In this document: piece after piece, positions 1 through 8,736 of the stretch | How the letters are laid out: every line of letters starts with the position of its first letter | How positions within the stretch are numbered: position 1 is the stretch's first letter | From: UBA668 sp038234785 | Lineage (GTDB): Bacteria; Actinomycetota; Acidimicrobiia; Acidimicrobiales; Ilumatobacteraceae | Length of the DNA stretch: 53,478 nt | Direction of reading: 5' to 3' | Assembly: GCA_038234785.1 (NCBI GenBank) | Contig: JBBQTC010000017.1 | Span: forward strand, 1-53,478 | Notes under the pieces: model-generated | The model's input: the letters and a program-made list of their open reading frames with translations, nothing else | What the model was told of the DNA's origin: nothing | Databases searched by the model: none | Translations under genes and position numbers: made by a program

Positions 1-47
1 GTCTCGGTGCCCGGGGCCACCCCCTGCGCCCACTGGCCCGCCGCCAT
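1..47 (-). CDS. Start of an unidentified gene, cut by the window edge
   Basis: An ATG at 47 opens a leftward frame of 15 complete codons (MAAGQWAQG...) that runs off the window. It is preceded on the minus strand by a purine-rich AAGGAGG about ten bases upstream, which is a good ribosome binding site. The visible residues are too few to identify a family. The following minus-strand gene upstream of it is the DUF3052 protein, so it could be the next gene in that direction. The call rests mainly on the RBS-ATG pair and could be wrong. Confidence 0.35.
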   Translation of the reverse strand, partial: MAAGQWAQGVAPGTE

Positions 48-142
48 CGCCTCCGCTCCTCCTTTTCCACCCCCCCAACCCCCCGCCCCCAACCCTGCCC
101 GGGGCGGTTGGTTTGGGGGCCTGCGGTCGCGATGAACGGTCG
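48..142. other. C-rich spacer with a short inverted repeat
   Basis: This gap after the DUF3052 stop is dominated by C runs on the plus strand. It contains CCAACC (89-94) and GGTTGG (106-111), which could pair around an 11-base loop. That may be a weak terminator for the minus-strand cluster, but the stem is short and no U tract follows. Its left part holds the ribosome binding site of the leftmost gene. Confidence 0.3.
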
Positions 143-562
143 CTACCGCTTCCAGGGTGGGCGGTGCTCCTTGCGGAGCACGAAGCGCAACGCGCTCCAC
201 GTGTCGTCGATCGCGCACACCTTGTTGTCGACCCAGCCCGTCGGGAGCAACTCGGCCCGCAGTACGTCCTCGGTGATGTCGGTGTCGACGCCGCTCGTGC
301 GCTTGGGCCATGCGACCCACACCGCGCCATCCGGCCTGGCAGCCTCGGCGAAACCGGCCCACTTGTCGAGCAGTTGGTCGCGACGCCGGAAGAAGGCGAC
401 GACGACATCGATCGGTGGCATCAGCGACCGCTGGCGGACCGCGTCGCCGACCTCGCCCAGGAGCTCGTCGAAGCCTGCAGGCGGATTGACGACGGTGAAC
501 ACGACGTCGCCGACGATCCCCAGCTTCTTGGGAAGCGGCGTGCCCGAGTAGCCCGCGCTCAT
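143..562 (-). CDS. DUF3052 family protein
   Basis: A 139-aa protein beginning MSAGYSGTPLPKKLGI, the usual opening of DUF3052 proteins (mycobacterial homologues are small conserved proteins of unknown function). The rest shows the alpha/beta pattern expected, with VVAFFRRRDQL and a C-terminal WSALRFVLRKE. I chose the ATG at 562 because it overlaps the stop of the upstream PPOX gene as ATGA, which suggests translational coupling; an in-frame GTG at 580 is also open. It is the last gene of the cluster that begins with a two-component system and an ABC exporter. No biochemical role is known to me, and no catalytic motif is visible. Confidence 0.8.
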   Translation of the reverse strand: MSAGYSGTPLPKKLGIVGDVVFTVVNPPAGFDELLGEVGDAVRQRSLMPPIDVVVAFFRRRDQLLDKWAGFAEAARPDGAVWVAWPKRTSGVDTDITEDVLRAELLPTGWVDNKVCAIDDTWSALRFVLRKEHRPPWKR

Positions 563-939
563 CTCGACCCGCTGTTGCACATGATGTGATCCACCTCGAT
601 CTCGATGACCACCCGGTCGGCGCGTGCTGCCGGTGGGCGATACCGACGAGCGTACGCCGCGACTGCCGCGGCGACGTCGGACTCGTCGGTGAGGACTCGC
701 ACTCCACCCTCGAACGTGACCCAGCGACCACCATCGATCTGGCAGATGCTCGCCCGTCCTCCTCGCCGGGCATTGGCAGCCTTGACCGACGAGCCGGCGG
801 TGATGATGCGGACTCGGCCGTCGGCGTACGTGAACCCGACGGGGACGGCGTGCGGCGATCCGTCCGCACGAACCGTCACCAGGACGGCGAGGTGTCGCTC
901 GGCGACGAACGTGCGCAACGCGTCGGACAGCTCGATCAT
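559..939 (-). CDS. PPOX-class oxidoreductase, possibly F420-dependent
   Basis: A 126-aa protein with the split-barrel flavin/F420-binding fold of the pyridoxamine 5'-phosphate oxidase (PPOX) class. The N-terminal strand pattern (LAVLVTVRADGSPHAVPVGFTY), then KAANARRGGRASICQ and WVTFEGGVRVL, is typical of the short actinobacterial F420-type members. The ATG at 939 overlaps the upstream permease stop as ATGA; longer in-frame extensions lie inside the permease gene and look like shadow sequence. Members reduce or oxidise small substrates with F420 or FMN, and the substrate cannot be told from sequence. Its position behind ABC permeases suggests co-expression rather than a proven shared function. 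Confidence 0.8.
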   Translation of the reverse strand: MIELSDALRTFVAERHLAVLVTVRADGSPHAVPVGFTYADGRVRIITAGSSVKAANARRGGRASICQIDGGRWVTFEGGVRVLTDESDVAAAVAAYARRYRPPAARADRVVIEIEVDHIMCNSGSR

Positions 940-3476
940 CCGTCCGCTGCGATCGCTCGAAGGATGTCGAGTCGAGTGGCTCGCCACGCCGGCACCACCG
1001 CGGCGACCACCCCGGCGACGAACGCCAGCACCATGATCCACAGCACGTTGGCGACCGGCACCGAGTACTCGGTGAGGCCCTTGTCGCGCAATGCGACGAT
1101 GACCACGTACCCCAGGACCAGACCCATCAACACGCCCACGAACGCACCGTAGACCGAGGTGATCACACTCTCCCACCGCACGGTGGTCCGCACCTGCGCC
1201 CGCGTCATCCCCACTGCGCGGAGCAGTCCGATCTCGCGACGGCGCTCGTAGACGGCGAGCAACAACGTGACCACGATCCCGAACGTGGCGATCATGATCG
1301 ACAGCAGCAGCAACCCGTAGATGAACGCCAGGCTGCGGTCGACGAGGTCCGCCCGGCTGTTGATGAACTGCTCCTTGTCCTGCAGTTCGCCGATGCCGTA
1401 GCTCTCCGCCGCCGCCCCGACGACCGCACGGAACTGCTCGTCGGTCACGCCGGGCGCTCGAGTCAGCGACACGAAGCCGGCAGGCGTCGTGATGCTCGTG
1501 TCGAGGAACGTGTCGCGGTCGTAGATGCGCGAGGCGCGGATCAGGTCGGTCGTGACGAAGATCCCCTCCACGGCAAGCGGCCGCGGCTGCCCGTCGATCC
1601 GGAGCACCAGGGCATCGCCGACCGACAGGTCCCGTCGCTTGGCTTCGCCTTCGCTGATCAGGACGCCATCGGGCGTCAGCGCCTCGACACCACCCTGCAC
1701 GAACTCGATCTTGATGAGGTCGCCCACGGTCGCCGGATCGACGACCACGCCGAACGCCGGCTTGCCGTCCGCGTCGGCGACACCCCGCGCGAACCCGAGC
1801 CCCGTGGCGACGCCGACCTCCGGCATCTCGTTGAGCTGGTCGACGAAGTCCTGACCGAGGCTCACCGATCCACCCTTGGTGGAGTTGATGACGTAGTCGC
1901 CGACGAAGGACTCCCCCACCGCGACGCGGATCTGCTCCTTGATCGAGGCAGCGAACACCGTGGCTCCGGTGACCAGGGCGACACCGATGAGCACCGGAGC
2001 GGCGGTACGCGCCGTGCGGCGCGGGTTGCGCTGCACGTTGCCACGCGCCATCGTGCCCGACACACCGCGGATCCGCTGCACGGGTGCCCCGATGAAGCGA
2101 GCGATCGGACGAGCCATGACCGGCCCCAGCAAGAGCACGGCAGCGAAGAGACCGACCACGCCGACGGCGAGCAGGATCGCATCGCCACCGGCCATCACCT
2201 GCACGATCGCCGCAACTCCGAGGACGGCGGCGACGACGGCGGCAATGACCCGAACACGAACGCTGCCGACCTTCTCCAGCACGGCGTCACCCATCGCCGC
2301 GACGGGCGGAACCCGCCCCGCACCGATGGCCGGCCCGAGCGCGGCGACGAGGCTGGCGGCCAACCCGGCGACCAGGGTGATCACGACCGTCCGCGGTTCC
2401 AACGCGAGACCCCGTGCCGGGATGTCGTAGTCGAGCGCGCTCAGCAACGCCTTGATCCCCGCAGCGAGGCCGATGCCGCCGAGCAGGCCGAGGAGCGACC
2501 CGACGAGTCCGACCACCGTGGCCTCGGTCAGCATCGACCAGGTGACGTGGCGGCGGCTGGCACCGAGGGCGCGCAGCAATGCGTTCTCGCGTTGGCGCTG
2601 GGCGGCGGTGATGGAGAACACGTTGTAGATCACGAACATCCCGACGCCGAGCGCGATGAACGAGAAGATCGAGAGGAACACGGTGAGGAAGCTGAGACTC
2701 TTCTGCACCTCGGTCTGCGCCTGCGCGGTGATCTCCGCCGACGTCAGGGTCTCGGCGATGTTGGGATCGAGTGCCGCCCGCACGTTCGCGACGACCTGGT
2801 CCGGCGGGATCGACCCATCGCCCTTGACGAGTACCGCGTCGATGTAACCGGGCTTGGCGATGAAGTCGCTCGCCGTCGCTGCGTCGAACAACGCCCAGGT
2901 CGCGTTCCCCGGCGAGATGATGTCGTCGTACTGCATGATGCCGACGAGCGTGAACGTGCGGGCGCCGCTGTCGGCGTTCACGTTCACCTGGTCGCCGAGG
3001 GAAAGGCCTCCGTCGCGGGCGGTGAGGGTGTCCAGCGCGACCTCACCGGGTCCGACCGGCCGACGACCCTCCTTCACCTTCCACACCGACAGTTCACCGT
3101 CGTTGACGGTCGCTCCGAACGTGGGAGCGGTCGGCCGTTCGATCGGCGAGCCGTCCTTGGCGATGACGACCGCGTCACCCTGCACCGATGCTTGGGCATC
3201 GCCCACACCCGGGACGGCGCGCACCTCGTCGACCAACGCCGCGGGGAGTCGGTCGCGGCTCTCGAGCCCGAAGAGGTTCTCGACCGAGTTGGCGCTCTGC
3301 ACGTACCCGTCGACGCGCTCGTAGACGCTGGCGAACAACCCGTTGAACGTGCGCTCGATCGTGTCACGGAAGATGAACGTGCCCGACAGGAACGCGGTAC
3401 TGGCCACGATCGCCAACGAGGTGAGGACGAGACGTCCCCACCTCGCGGTGACACTTCTGATTGCCAGTCGGAACAT
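936..3476 (-). CDS. FtsX-like ABC transporter permease (second subunit)
   Basis: An 846-aa membrane protein with the MacB-like layout duplicated: an N-terminal membrane anchor (MFRLAIRSV...AFLSGTFIF), a large extracytoplasmic region, three membrane helices with VFSITAAQRQRENALLRALGAS, two central helices, a second outside domain, and C-terminal helices with YERRREIGLLRAVGMTRAQV. Those two AxxRxxExALLRA/GLLRAxG segments are the coupling regions of FtsX-type permeases. The ATG at 3476 shares one base with the stop of the preceding permease (TGATG). It probably pairs with that permease and the ATPase to form a MacB/LolCDE-like exporter or envelope remodelling machine; the substrate is unknown. 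Confidence 0.88.
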   Translation of the reverse strand: MFRLAIRSVTARWGRLVLTSLAIVASTAFLSGTFIFRDTIERTFNGLFASVYERVDGYVQSANSVENLFGLESRDRLPAALVDEVRAVPGVGDAQASVQGDAVVIAKDGSPIERPTAPTFGATVNDGELSVWKVKEGRRPVGPGEVALDTLTARDGGLSLGDQVNVNADSGARTFTLVGIMQYDDIISPGNATWALFDAATASDFIAKPGYIDAVLVKGDGSIPPDQVVANVRAALDPNIAETLTSAEITAQAQTEVQKSLSFLTVFLSIFSFIALGVGMFVIYNVFSITAAQRQRENALLRALGASRRHVTWSMLTEATVVGLVGSLLGLLGGIGLAAGIKALLSALDYDIPARGLALEPRTVVITLVAGLAASLVAALGPAIGAGRVPPVAAMGDAVLEKVGSVRVRVIAAVVAAVLGVAAIVQVMAGGDAILLAVGVVGLFAAVLLLGPVMARPIARFIGAPVQRIRGVSGTMARGNVQRNPRRTARTAAPVLIGVALVTGATVFAASIKEQIRVAVGESFVGDYVINSTKGGSVSLGQDFVDQLNEMPEVGVATGLGFARGVADADGKPAFGVVVDPATVGDLIKIEFVQGGVEALTPDGVLISEGEAKRRDLSVGDALVLRIDGQPRPLAVEGIFVTTDLIRASRIYDRDTFLDTSITTPAGFVSLTRAPGVTDEQFRAVVGAAAESYGIGELQDKEQFINSRADLVDRSLAFIYGLLLLSIMIATFGIVVTLLLAVYERRREIGLLRAVGMTRAQVRTTVRWESVITSVYGAFVGVLMGLVLGYVVIVALRDKGLTEYSVPVANVLWIMVLAFVAGVVAAVVPAWRATRLDILRAIAADG

Positions 3477-6010
3477 CAGGTGGTGGCGATCGCCTCGAGC
3501 ACGTTGGCCTTCGACGCCTTCCAGGACGGATAGAGCGCAGCACCCGCCGCGAACACCAGCGCCATGATGGAGGCAACGACGATGGTCCCCACGGGCAACG
3601 AGAAGACCGTCAACCCTTGGTCCTTCAACGCGCTGACGATGATCCACCCCAGCGACACGCCGAGCACGATGCCCATGATGACGCCGACCACGGCCGTGAT
3701 CATGCTCTCCCAGAGCACGCTGATACGTACCTGCCCACGGGTGGTCCCCACCGCACGCAGCAACCCGAGCTCACGTCGGCGCTCGTAGACCGCCAGCATG
3801 AGCGTGATCACGATGCCGATCACCGCGATGAAGATCGACATACCGAGGAGGGCATAGATGAAGTTGAGGAAGCCGTCGATCTGGCCACTCTGCTCGTCGA
3901 TGTACTGATCGCGGCTCTGCAGCTTCACGGTGGGATACGTGTCGGCGACGGCTCTGATCGCGGCCGTGTTGGCAGCGGTGACACCGCCGTCGGCCTTCAC
4001 GAACACACCGATGTCGAAGATCGGTACCGGTGAGTTGTCGAAGATCGTCCGATCGACGATGAGGTTGCCCAGGACCTTCGAATCGAAGACGCCGGCAATG
4101 GTCAGGTTCATCGTCGTGCCGTCGAGCATCTTCACGTCGTACACGTCGCCGACGCCGACGTGATCGCGATCGGCCTTGTCCTTCGCGACCAGGATGGTGG
4201 TCGGGCTCAAGGCGTCGAAGTTGCCGCTCACGAACGGGATGTCGAGCACGGCACCAGCATCGGCGGGCGTGAGCGCCAGGACCTGCTTGGCCTGGTACTC
4301 GCCGTCCTTGTTGATCTGGATCGCACTGGCCGCGAGCCCGAGCACGTCGCCGACCTGCGCCGCCTTGAGATCCTCGGCGACGGTCGTGGGGATCCCACCG
4401 CCGTTGTTGCCTTGCTGCGGAGTGACGACGTAGTCCGAGGAGAACGAACTGCCGATGACGTCGCGGGTGGTGGCCTTCGCCGAGGCGCCCAGGGTGGCGA
4501 CACCGATCAGGAGCGACAATCCCACGGCCAACGCACCGGCGGTGAGCGCCGTGCGTTTCGGGTTGCGAGCCGCGTTGCGCGACGCCATCGTTCCCGAGGC
4601 ACCACTCATCGCCGACAGCGCCGGCGACGATGCCTTCGCCACAGGGGTCGCCAGGAACGGCCCCAGTGCGATCAGCGCGACGAACAGCGCGACGACACCG
4701 ACGCCGAGCATCAACGTGTTGCCGGCGAGACCGGCCGCGACGGCGCCGATCGCAGTGAGGACCGCGACGGCTCCGGTGACCTTCCGAGCCCTGGAGACGT
4801 CTGCATGGTCGATGGCGACATCGCGCATGGCCGCCAGCGGCGGCACCCGACCGGAGCGGATGGCCGGAGCGATGGCGCACAGCACGGTGACGAGGACACC
4901 GATGACCATCGTGATCACGAACCCTGTCGCGTTGAGGACCAGCGACGTGTCGCCCGGACCGAAGCCGATCGCGGTGAGCAGCTTCAGGATGAACGTGGCC
5001 AGGCCGATCCCGCCGATGCACCCGAGCAGCGAGCCACCCACACCGACGACGATGGCCTCGATGAACATCGAGCGGGTGATCTGGCTGCGGCTGGCGCCGA
5101 CGGCGCGAAGGAGCGCGTTCTCCCGCTGTCGCTGTGCTGCGCTGATGCTGAACACGTTGTAGATGATGAAGCTGCCGACGAACATCGCGATGAGTGCGAA
5201 GATCGAGAGGAAGATAGTGATGAAGCCCAGGCTGGTGGCCACCGCTGACTGGTTCTCCTCGGTGATCTGCTTGCCCGTCAACACCTCGACCTCGGGGTTG
5301 GCGACGGCCTTGTCGATGTTCTTCGCCAACTGTTCGTCGCTGATGGAGCCGTCACTGCGCACCACGATGCTGTCGATCTTGGAGGTGTTGCCGATCACGA
5401 ACTCCTGCGCCGTCGGGAGCGTGAACAGCGACCAGGTTGCGCCCCCCGTGGTGTCGGAGCCCGCGAACGTGGCGATGCCGACGACGGTGAAGTCGCGCGG
5501 CTGCCCGATCGACGTGATGGAGACCGTGTCGCCGATCGAGATCTTTGCCTTCGTCGCCGACGAACGGTCGAGGACGACCTCGTCGGGAGCGGTGGGCGCG
5601 CGTCCGTCGTGGATGGACCAGGGCGAGCCCTCGCTGTCGATCCACGCGCCGGCGAACTTCGGCGGGCCGTCCTGGCCGAGGACCTTGCCGTCGAACGTGA
5701 CCGTGGCGCTGCCGTTCACGTCGCCGTGTGCCTCCGTGACCGAGGGAACGGCCGCGACGGTGTCGACCAGCGAAAGGTCGATGCGGTCACGCGTCTCTTC
5801 GCCGAACTGACCCTCGATGACGTTCGACGAGCGCACGAACGCGTCAGTGTTCTTGTACGCGGTTGCGAACATTTCGTTGAAGCTGCCCTTGATCGTGTCG
5901 GTGAACACGAAGACACCGCTGAGGAACGCAGTACCGGCGATGACCGCGATGGCGGTGAGGAGCAATCGTCCCTTGCGGGACCAGATGTTTCGAAGACTGA
6001 GCTTGAACAC
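3476..6010 (-). CDS. FtsX-like ABC transporter permease (first subunit)
   Basis: An 844-aa protein with the same architecture as the permease encoded just downstream and recognisably similar to it across the length (MFKLSLRNIWSRKGRLLLTA, VFSISAAQRQRENALLRAVGAS, YERRRELGLLRAVGTTRGQV), so the two arose by duplication. Each probably supplies half of the membrane pore. The start is GTG at 6010, three bases after the ATPase stop, and the stop overlaps the next ATG by one base, so all three transporter genes are tightly coupled. Extracytoplasmic domains of roughly 200 residues separate the helix groups, as expected for mechanotransmission-type ABC systems. Confidence 0.88.
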   Translation of the reverse strand: MFKLSLRNIWSRKGRLLLTAIAVIAGTAFLSGVFVFTDTIKGSFNEMFATAYKNTDAFVRSSNVIEGQFGEETRDRIDLSLVDTVAAVPSVTEAHGDVNGSATVTFDGKVLGQDGPPKFAGAWIDSEGSPWSIHDGRAPTAPDEVVLDRSSATKAKISIGDTVSITSIGQPRDFTVVGIATFAGSDTTGGATWSLFTLPTAQEFVIGNTSKIDSIVVRSDGSISDEQLAKNIDKAVANPEVEVLTGKQITEENQSAVATSLGFITIFLSIFALIAMFVGSFIIYNVFSISAAQRQRENALLRAVGASRSQITRSMFIEAIVVGVGGSLLGCIGGIGLATFILKLLTAIGFGPGDTSLVLNATGFVITMVIGVLVTVLCAIAPAIRSGRVPPLAAMRDVAIDHADVSRARKVTGAVAVLTAIGAVAAGLAGNTLMLGVGVVALFVALIALGPFLATPVAKASSPALSAMSGASGTMASRNAARNPKRTALTAGALAVGLSLLIGVATLGASAKATTRDVIGSSFSSDYVVTPQQGNNGGGIPTTVAEDLKAAQVGDVLGLAASAIQINKDGEYQAKQVLALTPADAGAVLDIPFVSGNFDALSPTTILVAKDKADRDHVGVGDVYDVKMLDGTTMNLTIAGVFDSKVLGNLIVDRTIFDNSPVPIFDIGVFVKADGGVTAANTAAIRAVADTYPTVKLQSRDQYIDEQSGQIDGFLNFIYALLGMSIFIAVIGIVITLMLAVYERRRELGLLRAVGTTRGQVRISVLWESMITAVVGVIMGIVLGVSLGWIIVSALKDQGLTVFSLPVGTIVVASIMALVFAAGAALYPSWKASKANVLEAIATT

Positions 6011-6013
6011 GGG

Positions 6014-6757
6014 TCACTCCCCGAAGTGCTTCATGCGATCGAGCACGCTGTCAGCGGTGGGCTCGAGCATCTCGTCGACGACCTTGCCGTCGGCGAGGAA
6101 GATCACGCGGTCGGAATAGCTCGCCGCGACGGGGTCGTGGGTGACCATCACGATCGTCTGCCCGAGCTCGCGCACCGCGCGACGCATGAAGTCGAGGATC
6201 TCGGCACCGGTGCGGCTGTCGAGGTTGCCCGTCGGTTCGTCGGCGAAGATGATGCGGGGCTGGCTCGCCATCGCGCGGGCAACGGCGACGCGCTGCTGCT
6301 GGCCGCCGGAGAGCTCGCTCGGCCGGTGCTTGAGCCGGTCACGGAGGCCGACCGTGTCGATCACCGTGTCGATCCACTCCTGGTTGCCCTTCGACCCGCC
6401 GAGCAGGAGCGGCAGGGTGATGTTCTCCAGCGCGGTGAGCGTCGGGACGAGGTTGTACGCCTGGAAGATGAAGCCGACGGCCGTGCGCCGCAACTCGGTG
6501 AGCTGCTTGTCGTTCAGCGTCGCGAGGTACGTCTCTCCGATGAACACCGCACCGCTGGTCAGCGAGTCCAGGCCGGCAAGGCAGTGCATCAGGGTGCTCT
6601 TGCCCGAACCGGAGGGTCCCATGATGGCGGTGAACTTGCCGCCCTCGAGGTTCACGGTCACGCCGTCGAGGGCGCGGACCTCGCTGTCGCCGCCGCCGTA
6701 GATCTTCACTGCATCGATCGCCCCCGCGGCGGCCGTCATGGTGTTGGAGTCAGTCAT
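6014..6757 (-). CDS. ABC transporter ATP-binding protein, MacB/LolD type
   Basis: A 247-aa nucleotide-binding subunit with a Walker A (GPSGSGKST), Q-loop region (FIFQAYNLVPTLTALENI), ABC signature (LSGGQQQRVAVARA), Walker B with its glutamate (IIFADEPTG), D-loop (NLDSRTG) and switch histidine (VTHDP). This pattern is that of the LolD/MacB/FtsE-like group that works with FtsX permeases, which follow directly. I start at the ATG at 6757 (MTDSN...); an ATG 15 bases further in (MTAAAG) is also possible, and neither has a strong Shine-Dalgarno. The gene lies 58 bases downstream of the response regulator on the same strand, so the two-component system is a likely regulator. Confidence 0.9.
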   Translation of the reverse strand: MTDSNTMTAAAGAIDAVKIYGGGDSEVRALDGVTVNLEGGKFTAIMGPSGSGKSTLMHCLAGLDSLTSGAVFIGETYLATLNDKQLTELRRTAVGFIFQAYNLVPTLTALENITLPLLLGGSKGNQEWIDTVIDTVGLRDRLKHRPSELSGGQQQRVAVARAMASQPRIIFADEPTGNLDSRTGAEILDFMRRAVRELGQTIVMVTHDPVAASYSDRVIFLADGKVVDEMLEPTADSVLDRMKHFGE

Positions 6758-6815
6758 GGGGTCTGTTGTAACCCGAAATCGCACCATTCGTCGTCATCTT
6801 TGCGAGTGACGTCGG

Positions 6816-7493
6816 TCAGCCGAGCGGCTGATCGGGCGAACCGGGAGTGACCAGGCCGCTCTCGTACGCCACCACCACGGCCTGCACGCGATCACGAACA
6901 CCGAGCTTGGTCAGCACTCGACCGACGTGGGTCTTCACGGTCGCCTCGCCGAGATAGAGCTGCGTCGCGATCTCGGAGTTGGACAACCCACGAGCCATCC
7001 AGCGAAGCACCTCGAGCTCGCGCTCGGTGAGGTCGACGAGGCCGGGTGCCACGGCTTCGGGATCCATCGAGGGACGGCGGGCGACCTCGTCGATGAGCAA
7101 CCGAGTCACCGATGGTGCCAGCAGCGCATCCCCTTCGGCGATCACCCGCACAGCGCTGACCAGCTGTTCGGGGGTCGCGTCCTTGAGCAGGAATCCGCTC
7201 GCCCCTGCCCGAAGTGCGGCGTAGACGTAGTCGTCGAGATCGAACGTCGTGAGCATCAGCACACGCGGCGCGTCCTCGCCGGTGGCGATGTGGCCCGTGG
7301 CCTCGATGCCGTCCATCACCGGCATTCGAACATCCATGAGCACGACGTGCGGCGAGCTCCGTTCGACCAGATCGAGCGCCTCGCGGCCGTTGGCGGCCTC
7401 ACCCACGACGGTGATGTCCGGCTCGGTCTCGAGGATCATCCGGAATCCGGCCCGCACCATCGCCTGGTCGTCGACGAGCAGCACTCGGATCAC
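6816..7493 (-). CDS. LuxR/NarL-family response regulator
   Basis: A 225-aa regulator with an N-terminal receiver domain (acidic pocket DD at residues 8-9, phosphoacceptor Asp54 in VVLMDVRMP, conserved Lys in GFLLKDA) and a C-terminal LuxR-type helix-turn-helix (LTERELEVLRWMARGLSNSEIA...VKTHVGRVLTKLG). The start overlaps the histidine kinase stop by four bases (7490-7493), so the pair is co-translated. By context it probably controls the downstream ABC exporter cluster, possibly including its own operon. The signal is unknown. Confidence 0.93.
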   Translation of the reverse strand: MIRVLLVDDQAMVRAGFRMILETEPDITVVGEAANGREALDLVERSSPHVVLMDVRMPVMDGIEATGHIATGEDAPRVLMLTTFDLDDYVYAALRAGASGFLLKDATPEQLVSAVRVIAEGDALLAPSVTRLLIDEVARRPSMDPEAVAPGLVDLTERELEVLRWMARGLSNSEIATQLYLGEATVKTHVGRVLTKLGVRDRVQAVVVAYESGLVTPGSPDQPLG

Positions 7494-8665
7494 GGCGCAC
7501 CCACTGGGAACGTCGCCCGTACGTGCCAGCCGCCGCCCTTGCGAGGACCGGTGAACAGGTCGCCCTGATATGCCGCCACACGTTCGCGCATGCCGACGAT
7601 CCCGAACCCGGCGGCCGACGGCACGGCGCTCGCACCGCGGCCGTCGTCGTCGACCTGGACGACGAGCGCATCGGGCTCACGTGCCACGGAGACCTCCACC
7701 TTGTGCACCGGCCCCGCATGCCGACGAACATTCGTGAGCGCCTCCTGCACGATGCGATAGGCGCTCAGCTCGATGCCGGGCGGGAGCCCGTCGAGGTCGC
7801 CGTAGGAGTGCACCTCGACCGGAAGGTCCGTCGCGGTACGGACGAGTTCGCCGAGCGCGGCAAGCGATGGCTGGGGCGACAGGGCATCGGTGAGCGCGGC
7901 GGTCCCATCGTCATTGCGCAGGACGCCGAGGATCCGGCGCATCTCGACCATCGCCGCCCGGCCCGTCTGCTCGACGGTGACCAGTGCGGACTCGGCCCGA
8001 GCGGGATCGACGGACAGCTGCCGCCGAGCCGCGCCCGCCTGGATGACCATCAGACTCACGCTGTGAGCGACGACGTCGTGCAGTTCACGAGCGATCCTCG
8101 CCCGCTCGTCCTGCACGTGGTGCTGAGCGACCAACTCACGTTCGCGCTCCGCGCGTTCTGCCCGATCGACGAGCTCGGCCGCTCGCTCTCGGCGGCGTCG
8201 CATGTTGTCGCCGAGCACCAGTGCGCCCCCGAGCATCAGCGGCGCCGAGATCAAGGCCTGCCAGGGAGCGTCGCCGCGGGCGACGCCCCACGCGATGAAC
8301 GCGAGCAGCAGGGGGGTCATCAACGAGACGACTCTCCACAGGACGACGCCGCCCCGCAACGAGCCCACCGTGAAGGCCGCGATCAGTACGCCCGACCACC
8401 CGGGACCGACGAAGTTGAAGGCCTCGCCGATCATCTGGGCCACGGTGACGGCCCCGAGCACGGCGAGCGGCCGGCGTCGCCGCCACGCAATCGGTGCGGT
8501 GGCGGCAAGGGTGAGCAGCGCCCCCCACACGGACGGCTGGTGGTAGGTCGAACCACGCTCGGTGAGGTGGAAGGTCAGCGAGATCGCCGCGATCAGCGCG
8601 GCGAGCAGCCCGTCAGAGGCGCGGGGATGCGCTCGCAACCAGGTCACGGGACGCGAAACCATCAT
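7490..8665 (-). CDS. Sensor histidine kinase, NarL/HisKA_3 type
   Basis: A 391-aa membrane sensor. The first ~155 residues hold several hydrophobic helices (for example LLAALIAAISL, VLIAAFTV, PLLLAFIAWGV) with very short loops, so sensing is probably in or at the membrane. A coiled linker leads to the HisKA_3 dimerisation box with phospho-accepting His196 (DERARIARELHDVVAHS), then a GHKL ATPase domain (VDDDGRGA, GFGIVGMRERV). It forms a cognate pair with the response regulator through a four-base overlap. A TAGCGT hexamer eight bases before the ATG suggests a leaderless transcript that starts the whole minus-strand cluster. Confidence 0.92.
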   Translation of the reverse strand: MMVSRPVTWLRAHPRASDGLLAALIAAISLTFHLTERGSTYHQPSVWGALLTLAATAPIAWRRRRPLAVLGAVTVAQMIGEAFNFVGPGWSGVLIAAFTVGSLRGGVVLWRVVSLMTPLLLAFIAWGVARGDAPWQALISAPLMLGGALVLGDNMRRRRERAAELVDRAERAERERELVAQHHVQDERARIARELHDVVAHSVSLMVIQAGAARRQLSVDPARAESALVTVEQTGRAAMVEMRRILGVLRNDDGTAALTDALSPQPSLAALGELVRTATDLPVEVHSYGDLDGLPPGIELSAYRIVQEALTNVRRHAGPVHKVEVSVAREPDALVVQVDDDGRGASAVPSAAGFGIVGMRERVAAYQGDLFTGPRKGGGWHVRATFPVGAP

Positions 8666-8673
8666 CGACCGGC

Positions 8674-8679
8674 ACGCTA
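8674..8679 (-). promoter_or_regulatory. -10 element for the histidine kinase operon
   Basis: TAGCGT on the minus strand, eight bases upstream of the kinase ATG at 8665, which would place the transcript start at or next to the start codon. No convincing -35 is visible. It lies in the 71-bp divergent gap shared with the cyclase gene. Confidence 0.45.
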
Positions 8680-8724
8680 ACCGTCACCAGGGGAAACAGC
8701 GTCCACCTCTGGTCTGATGTCGCC

Positions 8725-8730
8725 TACGCT
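8725..8730 (+). promoter_or_regulatory. -10 element for the cyclase/ATPase regulator
   Basis: TACGCT six bases upstream of the GTG at 8737, consistent with a leaderless or near-leaderless mRNA. The intervening CCGAGG may also act as a close ribosome binding site if the ATG at 8740 is used. Confidence 0.4.
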
Positions 8731-8736
8731 CCGAGG

